Shown here piece after piece: positions 6,051-7,887 of a stretch of DNA of 7,887 nt. The notes under the pieces were generated by a model, which was given only the letters and a program-made list of their open reading frames with translations, was not told the origin of the DNA and made no database searches. How positions within the stretch are numbered: the stretch's first letter is position 1; the number at the start of each line of letters is the position of its first letter. Position numbers and translations under genes: made by a program. The DNA comes from Candidatus Dormiibacterota bacterium (GTDB lineage: Bacteria > Chloroflexota > Dormibacteria > Dormibacterales > Dormibacteraceae), in assembly GCA_003151665.1 (NCBI GenBank), contig PLYD01000126.1, forward strand, positions 5,673 through 13,559, in the 5' to 3' direction.

Positions 6051-7433
6051 GTGGACGGGGTCAAGCCGGTCGAGCTCCAGGAGCCGCTGGCAGAGCTGGC
6101 CCGAGACCCTAAGCACTTCGTCCACGATCTTCAATTTCCGCCTGCCGGCAAAATTCGCGTCTACGACGACACTCTCCGCGACGGCGAGCAGATGCCCGGT
6201 GTCGCGATCTCACCAAAAGCGAAGTACGAGCTCGCGCGGATGCTCTCCGACATCGGGGTCCACATCATGGACGTTGGTTTTCCGTCGGTGTCGGAGAGCG
6301 AGAAGGAAACCCTGAGACTCATTCTGGAAGGGCGCAAGCGCGGCGAGATCAGGCCGGACCTCGAGGTGGTCTGCATGATGCGCTCGAACAAGGGCGACAT
6401 CGACGCCACGATGCGTGTGATCGACTCGCTCGGCCACAGGCGCGACGAGGTGACCTACTTCAACTTCACGTCCGCATCCGACCTGCACGTCAAGTACAAG
6501 CTCGGCAAGACGCTGCTGCATCGCGAGGGCATTCCCGAATCCGAGTGGTTGGAGCTGCCCGTGTCGCATTACCGCGCGGCCAACCTGCGGATGATGTGCG
6601 AGGCGATCAGCTATGCGCGCGAGCAGGGCGCCACGTCGATCGAGTTTGGTGGGGAGGATGGGAGCCGCGCCGACGTGGACTACATCGGCCAGATCCACCG
6701 TGAAGGCCTGAAGGCAGGTGGCACGCGGCCTTCGACCCCGGACACCGTGGGCTGCTACTCGCCATTCGCGGTGCGGGAGTACATCCCTCAAATCAAGGCG
6801 GCCGCGCCCGATGCACCCTTGGTAGTGCACTTCCACAACGATCTTGGTCTGGGCGCTTGGAACACGGTCATGGCCCTGGGGTCCGGAGCGGAGGTCTTCA
6901 CCACCAGCGTCAACGGCATCGGGGAGCGCACTGGCAATGCCCCGATGCACCAGGTGCTCATGCAGCTCCGATACCTCTTCGGCATCGAGATCCCACATTT
7001 CAAGTACGAGAAGCTTCGCGACCTGGCCCGTCATCTCGAGCTGGTGAGCGGCATCCCGGTGCAGCCAACCGAGCCGGGCATCGGCCTGAACGTCTTCACG
7101 CACGAGTCTGGGATCCACACCGCTGGAATGCTGATCCACCCGGCGATCTACCAGTTCATACCGCCTGCGGACATGGGCGCCGAGGTCGAGTACGTCTACG
7201 GAAAGCACTCGGGCGCTCTGTCGATCGAGCACGCGCTGCGCCAGGCTGGCATTCCCCCTGAGCCCGAGCTCGTATCGAAAGTGATGACCGAGGTCAAGCG
7301 TATCCGTGAGGAGCGCGCAGAACGCGCCGACTTCTCGGACTTCCACAAGCGCTACTACGACCATCTGAACCGCTTGGGTCTCACCGCGGACGAGGTGGCA
7401 GACATCGCCAGGGCCCTGGTATCCACGGCATAA
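6051..7433 (+). CDS. 2-isopropylmalate/homocitrate synthase-family enzyme without regulatory domain
   Basis: This DRE-TIM metallolyase condenses acetyl-CoA with a 2-oxoacid by Claisen addition. With the GTG at 6051 as start (two bases after the leuD stop) it has 460 residues. There is an N-terminal extension of about 35 residues, then D40-T-L-R43-D-G-E46-Q with the catalytic Arg and metal Asp, H260-F-H262-N-D with the two metal His, and NGIGERTGN (288-296) ending in the metal Asn. The HESGIHTAG block (351-359) and YGKHSG follow in the C-terminal subdomains that close the active site. The chain ends about there, so the roughly 130-residue LeuA allosteric dimer domain that senses leucine is absent. 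No strong Shine-Dalgarno sequence precedes the start; translational coupling to leuD is likely. The 2-oxoacid acceptor is undetermined: 2-isopropylmalate, citramalate, homocitrate and Re-citrate synthases all share these motifs. Its position after leuBCD makes a Leu-type elongation role the leading inference. Confidence 0.85.
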   Translation: MDGVKPVELQEPLAELARDPKHFVHDLQFPPAGKIRVYDDTLRDGEQMPGVAISPKAKYELARMLSDIGVHIMDVGFPSVSESEKETLRLILEGRKRGEIRPDLEVVCMMRSNKGDIDATMRVIDSLGHRRDEVTYFNFTSASDLHVKYKLGKTLLHREGIPESEWLELPVSHYRAANLRMMCEAISYAREQGATSIEFGGEDGSRADVDYIGQIHREGLKAGGTRPSTPDTVGCYSPFAVREYIPQIKAAAPDAPLVVHFHNDLGLGAWNTVMALGSGAEVFTTSVNGIGERTGNAPMHQVLMQLRYLFGIEIPHFKYEKLRDLARHLELVSGIPVQPTEPGIGLNVFTHESGIHTAGMLIHPAIYQFIPPADMGAEVEYVYGKHSGALSIEHALRQAGIPPEPELVSKVMTEVKRIREERAERADFSDFHKRYYDHLNRLGLTADEVADIARALVSTA

Positions 7434-7444
7434 ACTGAGAGCGG

Positions 7445-7887
7445 ATGGCCAAGACAACCGTCGTCGCACCGGCCGCAGCCAAGGAGCAGTACCTCCAGCT
7501 CCACCGCTGGATGTGCATGGCCAAGGCCCTCGACGACCGTATGCACATGCTGGTCAAGCAGGGAAGGGCTCCGTTCGTCGGTTCGAGTCGCGGCCATGAA
7601 GGCATCCAGGTGGCATCGACAGCGGCTCTGGGTCCTGACGACTGGTTGGTACCCCATTACCGGGGGCTCGCCAACTCCATCGTGCGTGGGCTGACGATGA
7701 AGGAATGGATGCTGGCGGTCTTCGCGAAGGCTGACGACCCGCTATCGGCCGGCCGCAACATTCCCGGGGGGTGCTACAGCTATCACCGGCTCAACATCGC
7801 CCCCGTCTCCCAGGTGGTGGCCTCGTGGGTGCCGAAGGCGGCAGGAATCGCCTACGCCGCCAAGCTCCGAGGCGAAGGTTCAGTGAC
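7445..7887 (+). CDS. 2-oxoacid dehydrogenase E1 component alpha subunit, 3'-truncated
   Basis: This is the N-terminal 147 residues of a thiamine-diphosphate-dependent E1 alpha subunit (pyruvate, branched-chain 2-oxoacid or acetoin dehydrogenase type). With E1 beta, E2 and E3 such enzymes decarboxylate a 2-oxoacid oxidatively to acyl-CoA. Evidence is the helix LHRWMCMAKALDDRM, then GRAPFVGSSRGHEGIQVAS with G50-H51-E52, the DDWLVPHYRGLA block with Y72-R73 that contacts the cofactor in the family, GRNIPGG, and the SQVVASWVPKAAGIAYAAK helix. The GDG metal/cofactor motif would come just past the window end. ATG 7445 is chosen because it starts eleven bases after the synthase stop and gives a normal short leader; only a weak GAGAG (7437-7441) precedes it. 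The overall pattern is closest to the branched-chain/pyruvate alpha subunits of Gram-positive and actinobacterial type, but substrate cannot be decided from half a subunit. Genes for E1 beta and E2 are expected immediately downstream. Confidence 0.9.
   Translation, partial: MAKTTVVAPAAAKEQYLQLHRWMCMAKALDDRMHMLVKQGRAPFVGSSRGHEGIQVASTAALGPDDWLVPHYRGLANSIVRGLTMKEWMLAVFAKADDPLSAGRNIPGGCYSYHRLNIAPVSQVVASWVPKAAGIAYAAKLRGEGSV

Noticed and set aside
4337..6150. 13-base repeat CCGCCTGCCGGCA at 4337-4349 and 6138-6150
   Set aside because: Both copies encode PPAG at unrelated places in leuC and the synthase. Only two copies occur, and GC-rich codon bias explains them.
6210..7469. Long 419-codon open frame on the minus strand opposite the synthase gene
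   Set aside because: It mirrors a strongly supported plus-strand gene in GC-rich DNA, where antisense frames stay open by codon bias. Its translation is rich in His, Arg, Val and Asp with no family motif.

Overview
This is a GC-rich bacterial window, with G or C at most third codon positions, tightly packed genes and GTG starts. It comes from an aerobic-type carbon-metabolism locus. Candidate leaderless promoters (a TANNNT box directly before the start codon) fit high-GC soil groups such as Actinomycetota, Dormibacterota or Chloroflexota. The phylum cannot be fixed from this sequence, and no rRNA, tRNA, mobile element or CRISPR array is present.

Layout. Positions 1-1263 (+) hold the C-terminal part of a medium/long-chain-type acyl-CoA synthetase. 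A convergent small gene of the DCC/DUF393 family lies at 1286-1630 (-). It is separated by only 24 bp from a divergent run of six genes that continues past the window end: a benzoate-CoA-ligase-family enzyme (1655-3184), a LeuB-type dehydrogenase (3184-4215), LeuC-type (4220-5509) and LeuD-type (5506-6048) hydro-lyase subunits, a 2-isopropylmalate/homocitrate-synthase-family enzyme (6051-7433), and the start of a thiamine-diphosphate 2-oxoacid dehydrogenase E1 alpha subunit (7445 to the end). The junctions in this run are a 1-nt overlap, a 4-nt gap, a 4-nt overlap, a 2-nt gap and an 11-nt gap, so it is almost certainly one operon.

How the genes fit together. Synthase, LeuCD and LeuB are the three steps of 2-oxoacid chain elongation: a 2-oxoacid plus acetyl-CoA gives a 2-oxoacid one carbon longer, CO2 and NADH. 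An E1 placed directly after them suggests the elongated 2-oxoacid is then oxidatively decarboxylated to an acyl-CoA. The logic matches citrate synthase, aconitase, isocitrate dehydrogenase and 2-oxoglutarate dehydrogenase in the TCA cycle. Visible pocket residues in LeuB and LeuD favour an uncharged substrate tail (isopropylmalate- or citramalate-like) over homocitrate, but the real substrate is open. The co-transcribed CoA ligase could supply or recycle acyl-CoA. There is no gene-free stretch over 300 bases.
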